DNA of 64,000 nucleotides from Photobacterium gaetbulicola Gung47 (GTDB lineage Bacteria; Pseudomonadota; Gammaproteobacteria; Enterobacterales; Vibrionaceae): NCBI GenBank assembly GCA_000940995.1, contig CP005974.1, positions 2,604,001 through 2,668,000 of the forward strand, read 5' to 3'. Below are positions 1 through 9,474 of the stretch, in pieces. The notes below the pieces were generated by a model. It saw only the letters and a list, made by a program, of their open reading frames with translations. It did not search any database and was not told the origin of the DNA. Position 1 is the first letter of the stretch. Every line of letters starts with the position of its first letter. The position numbers and the translations under genes are program-made.

Positions 1-144
1 AGGCACACTATCACCGACGATAGATGAAAAAACAACAAAGCGGTGTCTGATTTTCAAGCAAATAATGTTTGCATTGCTAGACTAAATAGTAGTTAACATT
101 AATCGAATTAAATACTTACATTTTGTGGGGACATGGAGGAAACC

Positions 145-1776
145 ATGAATGCTCTATCCATTAAGCAACGCTTGGTATTGCTTATCCTGATCGCTGTATC
201 TTCCCTTTTGTTAGCCACCTTACTTGCGGTCTTTGACAAGAGAGACAGCATGCTGGACGAACGCAAAAATCAAATTCAAATCCTGGTCGAAACTGCGGAA
301 ACATTAGTGTCAAGTCTCCATCAGCAAGCCCTGCAAGGCCAGATTTCGAACGATGAGGCAAAGCAACGGGCCATTTCCGCCCTCAATGCAATGCGCTATG
401 GCGACAATGGCTACTTTATGGTGTACGACATGACAAGCACCATGGTCAACCACCCTATCAATCCAACGTTAAACGGAAAAGATCTCTCCAAGCTTGAAGA
501 TATCAACGGGGTACTGATCGTCAAAGAGCAAGTCATCGCAGCCAAGCAAGGCGGAGGGTTTGTTTCTTATCACTGGAAAAAAGCCAGCCAGGATGAAACC
601 CCGTACCCCAAAATTGCCTATTCTCTGGCATTCGAGCCCTGGGGTTGGGTACTCAACACCGGACTCTATACCGATGACGTCGATACTCTCTTCTACCAGG
701 ATGTCCGGAACTTAATGTCTCTGGTCGCCCTGTTGACATTGCTGCTTATTGCTGTTTCGCTGTATATCAACAAGACAATCACCTCTCCCCTCGCCCACTT
801 GCAGGCGACTTTGCATCAGGCCGGAACCAATCTCGATCTTACCTTGCGCCTAGCTGTCGAGGGCAAAAATGAAATTTCTGCGGTCGGCTTGGCTTTTAAC
901 ACCCTCATGGCAGCTTTCGAGAGTACATTACAGGCTATCCATGCTGGTGCGCAGCAACTAGAAGGACAAGCGACAAAGCTAGAAAAGCTGTCTAGCCATA
1001 TTGTGGGGGCATCAAACCAACAGTCCGATGACACCAACTCCATTGCCGCTCTGGTTGAAGAGTTCTCTCAAAGTATTCACACCATTTCCCATGATGCCGA
1101 CACGATGAATTCCCTATCTAATGAGAGCGGAGTGAAAGCCAGTGAAGGAGCATCATCAATGCGTGCTGCCATAGACAACTTGAATGACATGTCGCAAAAA
1201 TCACGCCGGTCAAGCCAGGCTATCTCTGCCCTTGATCAACATTCAAAACAAATAGAAGGCATTGTCAGTGTCATCAATGATGTTGCCGAGCAGACCAACC
1301 TCCTGGCACTCAATGCTGCGATTGAAGCTGCCCGTGCCGGCGAGCAAGGCCGCGGATTTGCGGTTGTTGCCGACGAAGTAAGAAACCTTGCGGTCCGCAC
1401 TTCCGATTCAACCAAGCAGATTGCCTCAACCATTCAAGAATTACGTTCTGGTATTGAAACCACTGTTGTCCATATTGAAGACAGCGTTTCTTCGGTAAGC
1501 GACAACTTATCACAGACAATAGAAGCAGAAACCCAAGTCGGTGAAATGCACCAGATGTCACAGACACTAAACACCTTAATTGAAGAAATATCATGTTCGC
1601 TTCACGAACAATCAATCGCCAACCAAGAGCTGGCAGAGAGAATCCAGCAGATAGCCGAAATGGCCACTAACAACCATCAATCAGCCAGCGATGTCCAAGG
1701 TACAGCCAAAGAAGTCAGCATCCTGGTGTCGTCATTCCATCAGTCCATCGGTAAATTCAAGGTTGCTCTTCAATAA
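145..1776 (+). CDS. Methyl-accepting chemotaxis protein with periplasmic Cache domain
   Basis: A 543-residue chemoreceptor. An N-terminal membrane segment (about residues 8-28) is followed by a periplasmic sensor with the single-Cache type pattern (YGDNGYFMVYD, then FEPWGWVLNTGLYTDDV). A second membrane segment (about 190-205), a HAMP linker and a cytoplasmic signalling domain with the hairpin motif NLLALNAAIEAARAGEQGRG complete the layout. Cache receptors of this type usually bind small organic acids or similar ligands; the ligand cannot be told here. I chose the ATG at 145 because GGAGGA sits 4-5 bases before it. An in-frame ATG at 133 has only GGGG two bases ahead. The gene stands alone, followed by a strong hairpin. 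Confidence 0.95.
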   Translation: MNALSIKQRLVLLILIAVSSLLLATLLAVFDKRDSMLDERKNQIQILVETAETLVSSLHQQALQGQISNDEAKQRAISALNAMRYGDNGYFMVYDMTSTMVNHPINPTLNGKDLSKLEDINGVLIVKEQVIAAKQGGGFVSYHWKKASQDETPYPKIAYSLAFEPWGWVLNTGLYTDDVDTLFYQDVRNLMSLVALLTLLLIAVSLYINKTITSPLAHLQATLHQAGTNLDLTLRLAVEGKNEISAVGLAFNTLMAAFESTLQAIHAGAQQLEGQATKLEKLSSHIVGASNQQSDDTNSIAALVEEFSQSIHTISHDADTMNSLSNESGVKASEGASSMRAAIDNLNDMSQKSRRSSQAISALDQHSKQIEGIVSVINDVAEQTNLLALNAAIEAARAGEQGRGFAVVADEVRNLAVRTSDSTKQIASTIQELRSGIETTVVHIEDSVSSVSDNLSQTIEAETQVGEMHQMSQTLNTLIEEISCSLHEQSIANQELAERIQQIAEMATNNHQSASDVQGTAKEVSILVSSFHQSIGKFKVALQ

Positions 1777-1784
1777 ACTGAAAG

Positions 1785-1820
1785 CAAAAAACGAGAAGCC
1801 CTAAACGGCGGGCTTCTCGT
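1785..1820. terminator. Bidirectional intrinsic terminator
   Basis: An 11-bp perfect stem (1791-1801 with 1810-1820, ACGAGAAGCCC) with an 8-base loop. On the minus strand it is followed by a run of six T, so it best serves the convergent patatin gene. On the plus strand it may also stop the chemoreceptor transcript. Confidence 0.8.
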
Positions 1821-1902
1821 CTATTCCACCAGCTGCTATCCGTCACGTCATCATTTCTCAAACGAGCCAGTTTGGCCATATCCTTAACGAGACGGGATAA
1901 CA

Positions 1903-3072
1903 TCAGACAATCTCTGTTAGGACGGCCTTTTTACGCTTGGTCGGCTTTACGCTACTGGCTGCTTGTGGCTTACGCCACGTACCATCCTTTTGGCGACGGT
2001 GGAAATGGACAGGTAATTTATCGTCTGGTTGGGTCCAAGGCGATTCTCTCAACGCTTGCTGCATATCCTTATACCCGCAGTCACGCCGTAGCCGAATCGA
2101 GCGACGAGAAAACTCAGTATCGCTAAGCGGGATATGCCCTTGCAATGGGTCAAAGGTTATATGGACAATGTCTATCTTCTTCCCTGCCGTCAGGGCTGTC
2201 ACATCCGGCACCTGGGCACTAGATATTAGCTCGGGGGCTGCCCGTTTAAGGTGATCGAGGTTGCGCTTGGCAACCAGTGCTTCAAGGTGCTCGCAAGTAC
2301 GGCTCGCATACTGGATTTCCTTCTCACGCCACAGCACTTCAGGCATAGTTTGCGGTAGTTCGCCCTTGGCATTCCACAGATCAACCATGAAAATCAGTAG
2401 ATCTTCATCTTCGGCTAGCTCGAGAATACCGTTCAAAGGCGTATTGGATACAACCCCGCCGTCCCAATAATGATCCTCCCCAATCTTGGTTGCGGGGAAT
2501 CCCGGTGGCAATGATCCACTCGCCACGGCATGTGCGGGCTCGATGGTGTCCGAATAGCTATCGAAGAACACCAACTCACCATCGGTCACTCTTGTTGCCC
2601 CAACCGTCAGTCTTACCTCATTGCTGTTGATCAAGCCGAAGTCTGATAACTCGGCCATGGTGTCAAACAGCGGAGCTGTATTGTAGAAGCTTGTGGCACC
2701 GTCACCGGGAGAGGCGACCCATGGGTTAACCAGTCTCGGGTAGAAGAAGTTAGGCTGACCAAATGCTAATGCCGTATTGGCACTGACGGTATTGAAGGCC
2801 AATGAAAATTCAGTGGGAATGGTTACATCTGTTCCCGGCCAAGAAATCCTCTCCCAAAACCTTTCAAGCTGCTCAAGCCGAGCTTCCGGTTTATTACCAG
2901 CCAAAATCGTAGAATTAAGCGCGCCGATAGAGATACCTGCAAACCAGTCCGGTGTGTAACCGGCTTCCTCCAAAGCCTGATAGGCCCCGATATGATAAGC
3001 CCCTAATGCCCCGCCACCTTGTAGCACCAAGCACACCTTGGGCTTTCTGCCAATACTTGTTGTCTTCGCCAT
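1903..3072 (-). CDS. Patatin-like phospholipase family protein
   Basis: A 389-residue predicted serine lipid acyl hydrolase. The glycine-rich oxyanion loop LQGGGALGAYHIGAY is near residue 17-31, the nucleophile elbow GISIG is near residue 45-49, and the dyad aspartate sits in YWDGGVVSNTPL near residue 205. The C-terminal part (from about residue 290) resembles the DUF3734 extension found in proteobacterial patatins. No signal peptide is seen, so it is probably cytoplasmic or membrane-associated. The start has AAGGA upstream. It is monocistronic and convergent with the chemoreceptor gene. The substrate is unknown. Confidence 0.92.
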   Translation of the reverse strand: MAKTTSIGRKPKVCLVLQGGGALGAYHIGAYQALEEAGYTPDWFAGISIGALNSTILAGNKPEARLEQLERFWERISWPGTDVTIPTEFSLAFNTVSANTALAFGQPNFFYPRLVNPWVASPGDGATSFYNTAPLFDTMAELSDFGLINSNEVRLTVGATRVTDGELVFFDSYSDTIEPAHAVASGSLPPGFPATKIGEDHYWDGGVVSNTPLNGILELAEDEDLLIFMVDLWNAKGELPQTMPEVLWREKEIQYASRTCEHLEALVAKRNLDHLKRAAPELISSAQVPDVTALTAGKKIDIVHITFDPLQGHIPLSDTEFSRRSIRLRRDCGYKDMQQALRESPWTQPDDKLPVHFHRRQKDGTWRKPQAASSVKPTKRKKAVLTEIV

Positions 3073-3394
3073 GCTCTATTTCCTTGAGTTAATAAACACT
3101 TACACAAATCGCTTGGATATGTTTTCTATAGACCAAGAAAATAGGCACAGCCATTAAGGTTTCTAGTCAAACAACAACAACGGAAAAGGCGTCACAGTTT
3201 GTCAAAAGGGTGTTTCACCAATCAACATACCAATTAGTCATTGTTCTCGAATGACAAGCTATTAGGACAAGTTACAAACTGCTTTGCGAGGGGCTTAATG
3301 GGAAAAAGTTATACGTTAATGACCAAGATCAATTTATTGCGCATACATTAGTCGTATGTTGTAAACATGTTACACCAGAAAAGGATGCGTATAT
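3073..3394. other. Intergenic region, no gene seen
   Basis: About 320 bases between two divergent genes. It should hold promoters for both, but I see no operator or RNA structure I can name. Confidence 0.5.
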
Positions 3395-3586
3395 ATGGAG
3401 CTAATACAAGATCCAAGATGTTATACCGACATCTGTATCGATGGAAAATGGTTTCACCATGACCACTGTACCGATACGGCCTATATGCTGTGGGGAGGCT
3501 CTTCACCCCATATCCAGTTAGATAGAACTCCGAAAACTGAAAACGAACTCATAGAACTACTCTCGCATGCCAACCAAAACGAATGA
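3395..3586 (+). CDS. Small hypothetical protein, 63 aa
   Basis: I do not recognise this protein. It is short, acidic and rich in His, Cys and Trp (CYTDICIDGKWFHHDHC near the N-terminus), which could suggest metal binding, but that is only inference. AAGGA lies about 10 bases before the ATG, which supports translation. An inverted repeat (TAGCTGGT at 3600-3607 with ACCAGCTA at 3623-3630) lies just after the stop but lacks a T-run. Confidence 0.5.
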   Translation: MELIQDPRCYTDICIDGKWFHHDHCTDTAYMLWGGSSPHIQLDRTPKTENELIELLSHANQNE

Positions 3587-3659
3587 CCTGGACATTACAT
3601 AGCTGGTACTTAATATATAGGCACCAGCTAATCGTCACAGTGCAAAGTTGAACCCGCAA

Positions 3660-3860
3660 TTATTCGTCAACAGTAAATCTCTTACCTAGCCTTGTGAAAA
3701 TGAAATAAATAGGCAAATAAATTACCAAAAGTATCAATGTATCGAGCAAAAAGTGTAGTTCACCTGCCGCCAAAGTGGCGCCGACGAAATAGTTCTTAAC
3801 CGTTATGGCACAAAATACCGACACGAACGTGACAATGACAGTCATATAGTTTTTTTTCAT
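3660..3860 (-). CDS. Small inner-membrane protein, 66 aa
   Basis: I do not recognise a family. The sequence has two hydrophobic segments (about residues 7-25 and 37-56) and a charged C-terminus (RLGKRFTVDE), as expected for a two-pass inner-membrane protein with few polar residues in the helices. Such a layout is unlikely to arise by chance in a shadow frame. It is convergent with the 63-residue gene upstream in the window. Confidence 0.6.
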   Translation of the reverse strand: MKKNYMTVIVTFVSVFCAITVKNYFVGATLAAGELHFLLDTLILLVIYLPIYFIFTRLGKRFTVDE

Positions 3861-3987
3861 GCTTAAAACCAGATACAGCGTCTCTAATTAATCAGACGGA
3901 GATTATACTACTTCCCAACGTCTTTCTTCACCTGTTTACGGGCGAGTATCCGTACATGAACGGATTCATCTACACGCGTAAGGGCTT

Positions 3988-4293
3988 TCAGAGATAGAAT
4001 AACTGCTCTTCACTTACCCCATCATCGCCAAATGTAATCAATCCGGCACCGACAATTTCACCGAGCTGCCACTTACACCATGCTTTGTCGCCATCGACCA
4101 TGACATTGGTGATCTCCATTTTTTCGCCGTGCTTCCTCAGTTCAGAGATATACCCTGGTAAATCACCTTTACCATAGGCAATACCATCCATATCCAACAG
4201 CTGATATTCGGCTGTCACATTGGCAGCGATAGCTGTAGCATCCAAGCAACCAAACCCGTTTGCATAACCACCCAACTTCTCTTGTGCTGACAT
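3988..4293 (-). CDS. SnoaL/NTF2-like fold protein
   Basis: A 101-residue protein with the pattern of the small cone-shaped SnoaL/NTF2 fold: an N-terminal helix (YANGFGCLDATAIAANVTAEYQLLD), a central GDLPGYISELRKHG helix and C-terminal strands (ITNVMVDGDKAWCKWQLGEIVGAGLITFGDDG). Members include isomerases, hydrolases and binding proteins, so no reaction can be given. GAGGA lies seven bases before the ATG. The gene stands alone, beyond the 3' end of the gal operon and on the same strand. Confidence 0.75.
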   Translation of the reverse strand: MSAQEKLGGYANGFGCLDATAIAANVTAEYQLLDMDGIAYGKGDLPGYISELRKHGEKMEITNVMVDGDKAWCKWQLGEIVGAGLITFGDDGVSEEQLFYL

Positions 4294-4465
4294 AATATTG
4301 TCCTCTGCCTTGTTCAGTTCAGCTAACCTCCATTTGCAGTATAGTTGGTTACGCTTATACCTATACCAAGGCCGAAGCTATCGCACCTGTGCAATGACCC
4401 GCATCATGACAGTGAACAGGGTTGCAAGCCACGACACGTTAACGTTGGTCCATACGGGCACCAAT

Positions 4466-4491
4466 AAAAAAGCCCGCTCATACGAGCGGGC
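4466..4491 (-). terminator. Intrinsic terminator of the gal operon
   Basis: Stem GCCCGCTC (4472-4479) with GAGCGGGC (4484-4491), loop of four. On the minus strand it is followed by six T. It lies 33 bases past the galM stop. Confidence 0.9.
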
Positions 4492-4523
4492 AAACCCCAA
4501 TTTAACAACAAAAAACAAAGCAA

Positions 4524-5591
4524 CTAAAAAATAAACCGGTAACCGGTGTAATGAGCGTAGGTCTGGTTTGGCCGCAGAATGCTATCACCCGGCCACTCTG
4601 GATGGTTTGGCGCATCTGGCAGGTATTCAGTTTCTAAGCAAAAGCCCTGGTGGATACGGTATTCACCCGATGTCCCTTTTGTACCCGACAGAAAGTTACC
4701 CGTGTAGAGTTGCACAGCTGGCTTGGTCGTTTGGACCATCATGGTAATTTTCTGATCCGGCGAGATCACTTTGACACAATCACTAATACCATCACAGACT
4801 TCAGGTTTTAGCAGTAATGCATGGTCATAGCCACCCACCAATACCTGCTCAGGATCAAGGCGAAGATCCTGAGCGATGGTTTTACCCTTCCTGAAGTCAA
4901 ATCCAGTTTGTGCAACCGATTTCAACTCTCCGGTAGGTATACCTACGTCGGAGGTAGGAACGAACCTATCCGCGCTAATCGTTAGCTCATGGCCTAAGCA
5001 ATCCTCTCCAGAGGCTTCTCCTACCAAGTTAAAGTAAGCATGATTGGTGAAGTTCACAGGACAGGGCTTATCGCAGTTCGCCTGATAGCTAATCGCTACC
5101 GTGTTGTCTTCAGTCAGCTCAAACGTCACTTTCGCTTCGAGGTTACCTGGAAAACCTTGGTCGCCATCTTGAGAAAACAGACAAAAGGCAAGCTTCGAGT
5201 CCGTACGAGAATCCAGTGCCCAACGACGCTGATCGAAGCCCTCAGGCCCGCCATGCAGTGTATTGCCCGCTTGGTTGGTGCTAACGTGGAATGTTTTGCC
5301 ATCGTTCGTAAATTGCCCACCGGCAATACGGTTGGCGTAGCGCCCTACCGTCGCGCCAAAATAGGCACTCTGCTTAAGATGATCCGTCATGTTGGCGCAG
5401 CCAAGCAGCACTTCTCTCGCATCACCGTCTACAGGCACTGTACAACTCAGCCACGTGGCACCAATATCCATGAACGTTGCCGTCATACCTGCCTCATTGG
5501 TAAGCGTAAACAGGTTGGCAGGGCGACCGTCAAAGGCCGCCTCCATTGTCATGGTTTCGTGCAGCGCTAACACTTTATGTGGTAGTGTCAT
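4524..5591 (-). CDS. galM: Aldose 1-epimerase (mutarotase)
   Basis: A 355-residue galactose mutarotase, converting beta-D-galactose to the alpha anomer used by galactokinase. Family signatures are visible: ATVGRYANRIAGGQF near residue 79-93, TLHGGPEGFDQRRW with the substrate-contacting His near residue 112-125, NFTNHAYFNL with the catalytic His near residue 180-190, and YPFE-like HQGFCLETEYLPDAPNHPEWP near the end with the catalytic Glu. It is the last gene of galETKM, 29 bases after galK, and is followed by the operon terminator. Confidence 0.96.
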   Translation of the reverse strand: MTLPHKVLALHETMTMEAAFDGRPANLFTLTNEAGMTATFMDIGATWLSCTVPVDGDAREVLLGCANMTDHLKQSAYFGATVGRYANRIAGGQFTNDGKTFHVSTNQAGNTLHGGPEGFDQRRWALDSRTDSKLAFCLFSQDGDQGFPGNLEAKVTFELTEDNTVAISYQANCDKPCPVNFTNHAYFNLVGEASGEDCLGHELTISADRFVPTSDVGIPTGELKSVAQTGFDFRKGKTIAQDLRLDPEQVLVGGYDHALLLKPEVCDGISDCVKVISPDQKITMMVQTTKPAVQLYTGNFLSGTKGTSGEYRIHQGFCLETEYLPDAPNHPEWPGDSILRPNQTYAHYTGYRFIF

Positions 5592-5620
5592 TTCATATTC
5601 CTTCTTTGAGCAATCTCAAC

Positions 5621-6784
5621 TTAGGCGAGTGCACCAGCGCCAGCTTTTGCCTTACATACATAAATGGTCTCTTTCAACCCAGTCTCCGCCTCATATTTCT
5701 CAGCAAGGGCAGCCTTCACCTCTTCAACCAAGGCTGGCGGCACAATCGACACTACACAACCGCCAAAACCGCCGCCAGTCATACGCACACCACCTTGATC
5801 GCCAATGACGGCTTTGACAGTGTCAACAATGAAATCAATCTCACGGACAGTGATTTCAAAGTCATCGCGCATCGAAGCATGAGACTCAGCCATCAGCTCC
5901 CCCATACGCTTCATGTCACCTTGACTCAATGCGATAGCAGCTTCTTCAGTACGATCGTTTTCGCTGATCACGTGGCGAGCACGCTTGGCGACCATTTCGT
6001 CAAGCTCATCGACACGAGCATTAAACTGTTCAATCGTGACGTCACGCAATGCTTTCACACCAAAAATACGCGCCGCTTCTTCACACTGTGCACGGCGGGT
6101 GTTGTATTCGCTGTCAACCAAACCACGTTTTTTGTTCGAATTGATGATAACCACCGCCATATCTTCCGGCATAGAAACCGCTTTGGTCTCCAGCGAACGA
6201 CAGTCAATCAACAGGGCGTGGTTTGCTTGGCCTTCGGCAGAGATCAACTGATCCATGATGCCGCAGTTACACCCTACAAATTCGTTTTCCGCCTGCTGAC
6301 CATTCAGGGCAATTTCCTGCTGGCTGATTTCTAGCGCATAAAGTGTCTTGAATGTCTGTCCAATCACCACTTCCAATGCAGCAGAAGAGCTCAGGCCCGC
6401 ACCTTGGGGAACATTGCCGCTTACAGCGATATCCGCACCGGCAAACTCATAACCGCGACCACGTAGACACTTGACCACACCCTTGATGTAGTTGATCCAC
6501 ATACACTCTTCGTCGAAAGCAATCTCGGACGTCAGGTCAAATTCTTTGGTTTGATTGCCATAGTCCACAGACACCACGCGCACAATATTGTCATCTCGAC
6601 GAGCAGCCGCAACAACCGCTTGATAATCAATCGCACATGGCAGTACGAATCCATCATTATAATCAGTATGCTCACCGATCAAATTCACACGGCCCGGAGC
6701 CTGGATCAGGTGTGTCGCTTCATAACCCAATACGGAAAAAAATGAAGTATTAACAGCGTCAGTCAGTAGTTGTGTTTTAGACAT
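5621..6784 (-). CDS. galK: Galactokinase
   Basis: A 387-residue GHMP kinase that phosphorylates alpha-D-galactose at C1 with ATP. The galactokinase signature GRVNLIGEHTDYNDGFVLP is at about residues 28-46, the GHMP ATP loop GAGLSSSAALEV is near residue 128-139, the CGIMDQ segment near 174-179 holds the catalytic Asp, and the C-terminal MTGGGFGGCVVS is the third GHMP motif. Length matches the E. coli enzyme (382). It lies between galT and galM, 30 bases after galT. Confidence 0.97.
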   Translation of the reverse strand: MSKTQLLTDAVNTSFFSVLGYEATHLIQAPGRVNLIGEHTDYNDGFVLPCAIDYQAVVAAARRDDNIVRVVSVDYGNQTKEFDLTSEIAFDEECMWINYIKGVVKCLRGRGYEFAGADIAVSGNVPQGAGLSSSAALEVVIGQTFKTLYALEISQQEIALNGQQAENEFVGCNCGIMDQLISAEGQANHALLIDCRSLETKAVSMPEDMAVVIINSNKKRGLVDSEYNTRRAQCEEAARIFGVKALRDVTIEQFNARVDELDEMVAKRARHVISENDRTEEAAIALSQGDMKRMGELMAESHASMRDDFEITVREIDFIVDTVKAVIGDQGGVRMTGGGFGGCVVSIVPPALVEEVKAALAEKYEAETGLKETIYVCKAKAGAGALA

Positions 6785-6814
6785 AATTTGTTCCTATCTT
6801 TCTGTATGGGGTGT

Positions 6815-7873
6815 TTATTGTTGTTCGCGGTAGTGAACGTCGCTTAGGGCACGCAATTTGTCTGCCGCCTGCTCTGCCGTGAGATCACGCTGACTTTCAG
6901 CCAACATTTCATAACCCACCATGAACTTGCGCACCGTCGCAGAGCGTAGTAATGGCGGATAGAAGATGGCATGAAGCTGCCAATGCTCAGTTGAAGTATC
7001 ACCATCTTTGAAAAACGGTGCATAATGCCAGCCCATCGAGTAAGGGAATGAGCACTTAAACAGGTTGTCATAACGGCTGGTGAGTTTTTTAATCGCAACA
7101 GCAAGATCATCACGCTGCTCGTCAGTCAAATCGTTCATACGGCGGATATGGGCTTTCGGCATCAACATGGTTTCAAATGGCCATGCCGCCCAGTATGGAA
7201 CAACGGCAATCCAATGCTCGGTTTCAACGACGGTACGTGAACCGTCAGCCATTTCAGCTTTTGCATAATCCACCAGCAAATTTGTGCCTTGCGCTTGGTA
7301 GTACGCTCGTAGGTTTTCATCTTTGCGGGCGATCTCGTTTGGCAAAAAGCTGTTTGCCCAGATCTGACCATGTGGGTGTGGCTGGGAACACCCCATTGTT
7401 GCCCCTTTGTTTTCAAACGCCTGAACCCACACATATTCTTGGCCAAGCTCTTCAATTTGCTCATTCCAGGTGTCAATCACTTTGCGAATCGTACCGACGG
7501 GTAGTTCTGGCAAAGTTTTGCTGTGATCCGGGGAGAAACAAATCACTCGGCTCAAACCACGGGCACTTTCACAACGGAAAAGAGGGTTGTCAGATCCCGG
7601 GGCATCCGGTGTATCCGGTGTCAGCGCCGCATGGTCATTATTGAACACATAGGTATCGGCATAGTCCGGGTTTTTATCACCTGAAACACGGGTATTGGTC
7701 GGACACAAAAAGCACTCGCTATCGTAGCTCTTGTCTTCTGCTTGTTGCGGGATTTCATCAGCCCCCTGCCATGGACGCTTAGCACGATGTGGGGAAACCA
7801 AAATATATTGCCCCGTCAACGGATTGTATCGACGATGCGGGTGATCAACTGGATTAAACTTTTGCTCAGACAT
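6815..7873 (-). CDS. galT: Galactose-1-phosphate uridylyltransferase
   Basis: A 352-residue HIT-superfamily enzyme that exchanges galactose-1-phosphate with the glucose-1-phosphate of UDP-glucose. The active-site sequence CSQPHPHGQIW contains the His-Pro-His nucleophile motif, and the zinc-site cysteines are in SECFLCPTN. I chose the ATG at 7873 (MSEQKFNPVDHPHRRYN); an in-frame TTG at 7888 would add five residues with no family support. Second gene of the operon, about 105 bases after galE. Confidence 0.96.
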   Translation of the reverse strand: MSEQKFNPVDHPHRRYNPLTGQYILVSPHRAKRPWQGADEIPQQAEDKSYDSECFLCPTNTRVSGDKNPDYADTYVFNNDHAALTPDTPDAPGSDNPLFRCESARGLSRVICFSPDHSKTLPELPVGTIRKVIDTWNEQIEELGQEYVWVQAFENKGATMGCSQPHPHGQIWANSFLPNEIARKDENLRAYYQAQGTNLLVDYAKAEMADGSRTVVETEHWIAVVPYWAAWPFETMLMPKAHIRRMNDLTDEQRDDLAVAIKKLTSRYDNLFKCSFPYSMGWHYAPFFKDGDTSTEHWQLHAIFYPPLLRSATVRKFMVGYEMLAESQRDLTAEQAADKLRALSDVHYREQQ

Positions 7874-7978
7874 TTTTAAAACTCGCAACTACAGTGTTAC
7901 TGCAAATAGAAATAAAGGCAGGAGCAGGTAAACTTAGGGGTGAAAACGCACCTACTCCCAAAATCAATTTAAGGCCAA

Positions 7979-8989
7979 TCAGTACCCATTCGGGTTGTCA
8001 GACTGCCAACGCCAAGTATCAGCAGCCATCGCTGTGACATCGAACCTGGCTTCCCAACCAAGCTCTTCACGCGCTTTAGCCGGATCAGCCCAACACTCGG
8101 CAATATCACCAGGACGGCGTGGACAAATTTTGTAAGCCACATCATGACCACATGCCTTGCTAAAGGCATCGACCATTTCGAGCACGCTGCTACCCTTGCC
8201 TGTCCCTAGGTTATAGATATGTAATCCCGGCTTTTCGCCAACCGTGCGCAGGGCGGCAATATGGCCATCGGCCAAATCCATAACGTGGATATAATCACGA
8301 ATGCCGGTCCCGTCCGGTGTTGGATAATCATTGCCGAACACAGAGAGATATTCACGGCGTCCCACTGCAACTTGGGCGATAAATGGCATCAGGTTATTAG
8401 GGATACCTTGCGGGTCTTCACCCATAATGCCAGATGGGTGGGCGCCAACTGGGTTGAAGTAACGCAGCAAGGTGATACTCATTTCAGGGACTGCAACCTG
8501 AATATCGCGCAGACACTCCTCGACCATGTACTTGCTGCGGCCATAAGGGTTGGTCACTTGACCTGTTGGTGTCGTTTCCTTGATTGGGATTTCAGTAGGA
8601 TCACCATAAACCGTTGCGGATGAGCTGAACACCAAACTGTTCACACCTGCCTGCTTCATGGCATCAACGAGCATCAATGTGCCATGGACATTGTTGTCGT
8701 AGTATTCAAGCGGTTTTTGTACTGACTCACCCACGGCCTTCAAGCCTGCAAAATGGATGACAGAGCGAATATCATGCTCTGAGAAAATTTGATCCAGTAT
8801 CTCTCGATCACGAATATCACCATGATAGAAAGTTGGTGTTACACCAGTCAGTGTTTCAACTCGCTCAAGCACGGCTTCTTTACTGTTACAAAGGTTGTCC
8901 AGAATGATTGGCTCAAGGCCTGCGTCAATCATTTGTACACAGGTATGGCTTCCGATATATCCCATACCTCCCGTTACTAATACCTTCAT
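7979..8989 (-). CDS. galE: UDP-glucose 4-epimerase
   Basis: A 336-residue extended short-chain dehydrogenase that interconverts UDP-galactose and UDP-glucose. The NAD-binding motif GGMGYIGSH opens the protein, the catalytic Tyr-x-x-x-Lys is YGRSKYMVE near residue 149, and SSSATVYGDP holds the catalytic Ser. I chose the ATG at 8989, which has GGGAGAGAG just upstream and begins MKVLVTGG as in the family; an in-frame GTG at 9007 would add six residues. It is the first gene of galETKM. UDP-galactose from this step may also feed the polysaccharide locus at the right end; that link is inference. Confidence 0.97.
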   Translation of the reverse strand: MKVLVTGGMGYIGSHTCVQMIDAGLEPIILDNLCNSKEAVLERVETLTGVTPTFYHGDIRDREILDQIFSEHDIRSVIHFAGLKAVGESVQKPLEYYDNNVHGTLMLVDAMKQAGVNSLVFSSSATVYGDPTEIPIKETTPTGQVTNPYGRSKYMVEECLRDIQVAVPEMSITLLRYFNPVGAHPSGIMGEDPQGIPNNLMPFIAQVAVGRREYLSVFGNDYPTPDGTGIRDYIHVMDLADGHIAALRTVGEKPGLHIYNLGTGKGSSVLEMVDAFSKACGHDVAYKICPRRPGDIAECWADPAKAREELGWEARFDVTAMAADTWRWQSDNPNGY

Positions 8990-9092
8990 CACTCTCTCCC
9001 AATTCACTCACAGTGACAGCCAACCACCTCATCGAGGACAGCCTATTGTTGTTAACTGCGAGTAAGTTTATCAATAAGCTCGAAATGAAATC

Positions 9093-9108
9093 TGTGATCA
9101 TTGCCACA
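9093..9108. promoter_or_regulatory. Candidate CRP site of the gal operon
   Basis: TGTGATCATTGCCACA matches the CRP consensus TGTGA-N6-TCACA with one mismatch. It lies about 105 bases before galE and two bases from the better GalR-type operator, as expected for a catabolite-controlled gal promoter. Confidence 0.6.
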
Positions 9109-9110
9109 TT

Positions 9111-9126
9111 GTGTAAACGTTTTCAC
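9111..9126. promoter_or_regulatory. GalR-type operator (proximal)
   Basis: GTGTAAACGTTTTCAC fits the GalR/GalS consensus GTGKAANCGNTTNCAC at every fixed position. It lies about 120 bases upstream of galE. Confidence 0.75.
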
Positions 9127-9298
9127 AAATTTTATGGCATTACTGCTATCGCCAAATTGAATCAGTCTCGCCTCCCGATTAAGGAAAAAGAAAATAAACA
9201 CTACAAAATCAACAGTATAAGCAAAAATAAAACGAAGGAATTTACATTTCACCGCTTTAGACACAGCGTGAAATCAGAGCGCTGAAATCTGACATTTA

Positions 9299-9314
9299 GT
9301 GAAAACGATTACCC
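9299..9314. promoter_or_regulatory. Possible second GalR-type operator
   Basis: GTGAAAACGATTACCC differs from the GalR consensus at two positions. Its centre is 188 bases from the first operator. Two operators allowing a repression loop are known in E. coli gal, where the spacing is shorter. Confidence 0.4.
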
Positions 9315-9474
9315 AAAAGAAGGGAGACGAACAAAAAGCAAAATGAAAGGCGCGCTAAATACAGGCCATATGTCTATGCAATGTGATGCGCAAAGCTAAT
9401 TTGATATTTCGATATGCATCTACTAGCAGTTAAAAGCTATACTAAGCACGTTTAATAAATATCATGGATGATGT

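Noticed and set aside
4298..4534. 78-residue frame between the SnoaL-like gene and galM
   Set aside because: It runs through the gal terminator and into galM and shows no protein features.
5546..6334. Long open frame antisense to galK
   Set aside because: galK is certain, and the antisense translation has no recognisable domain.
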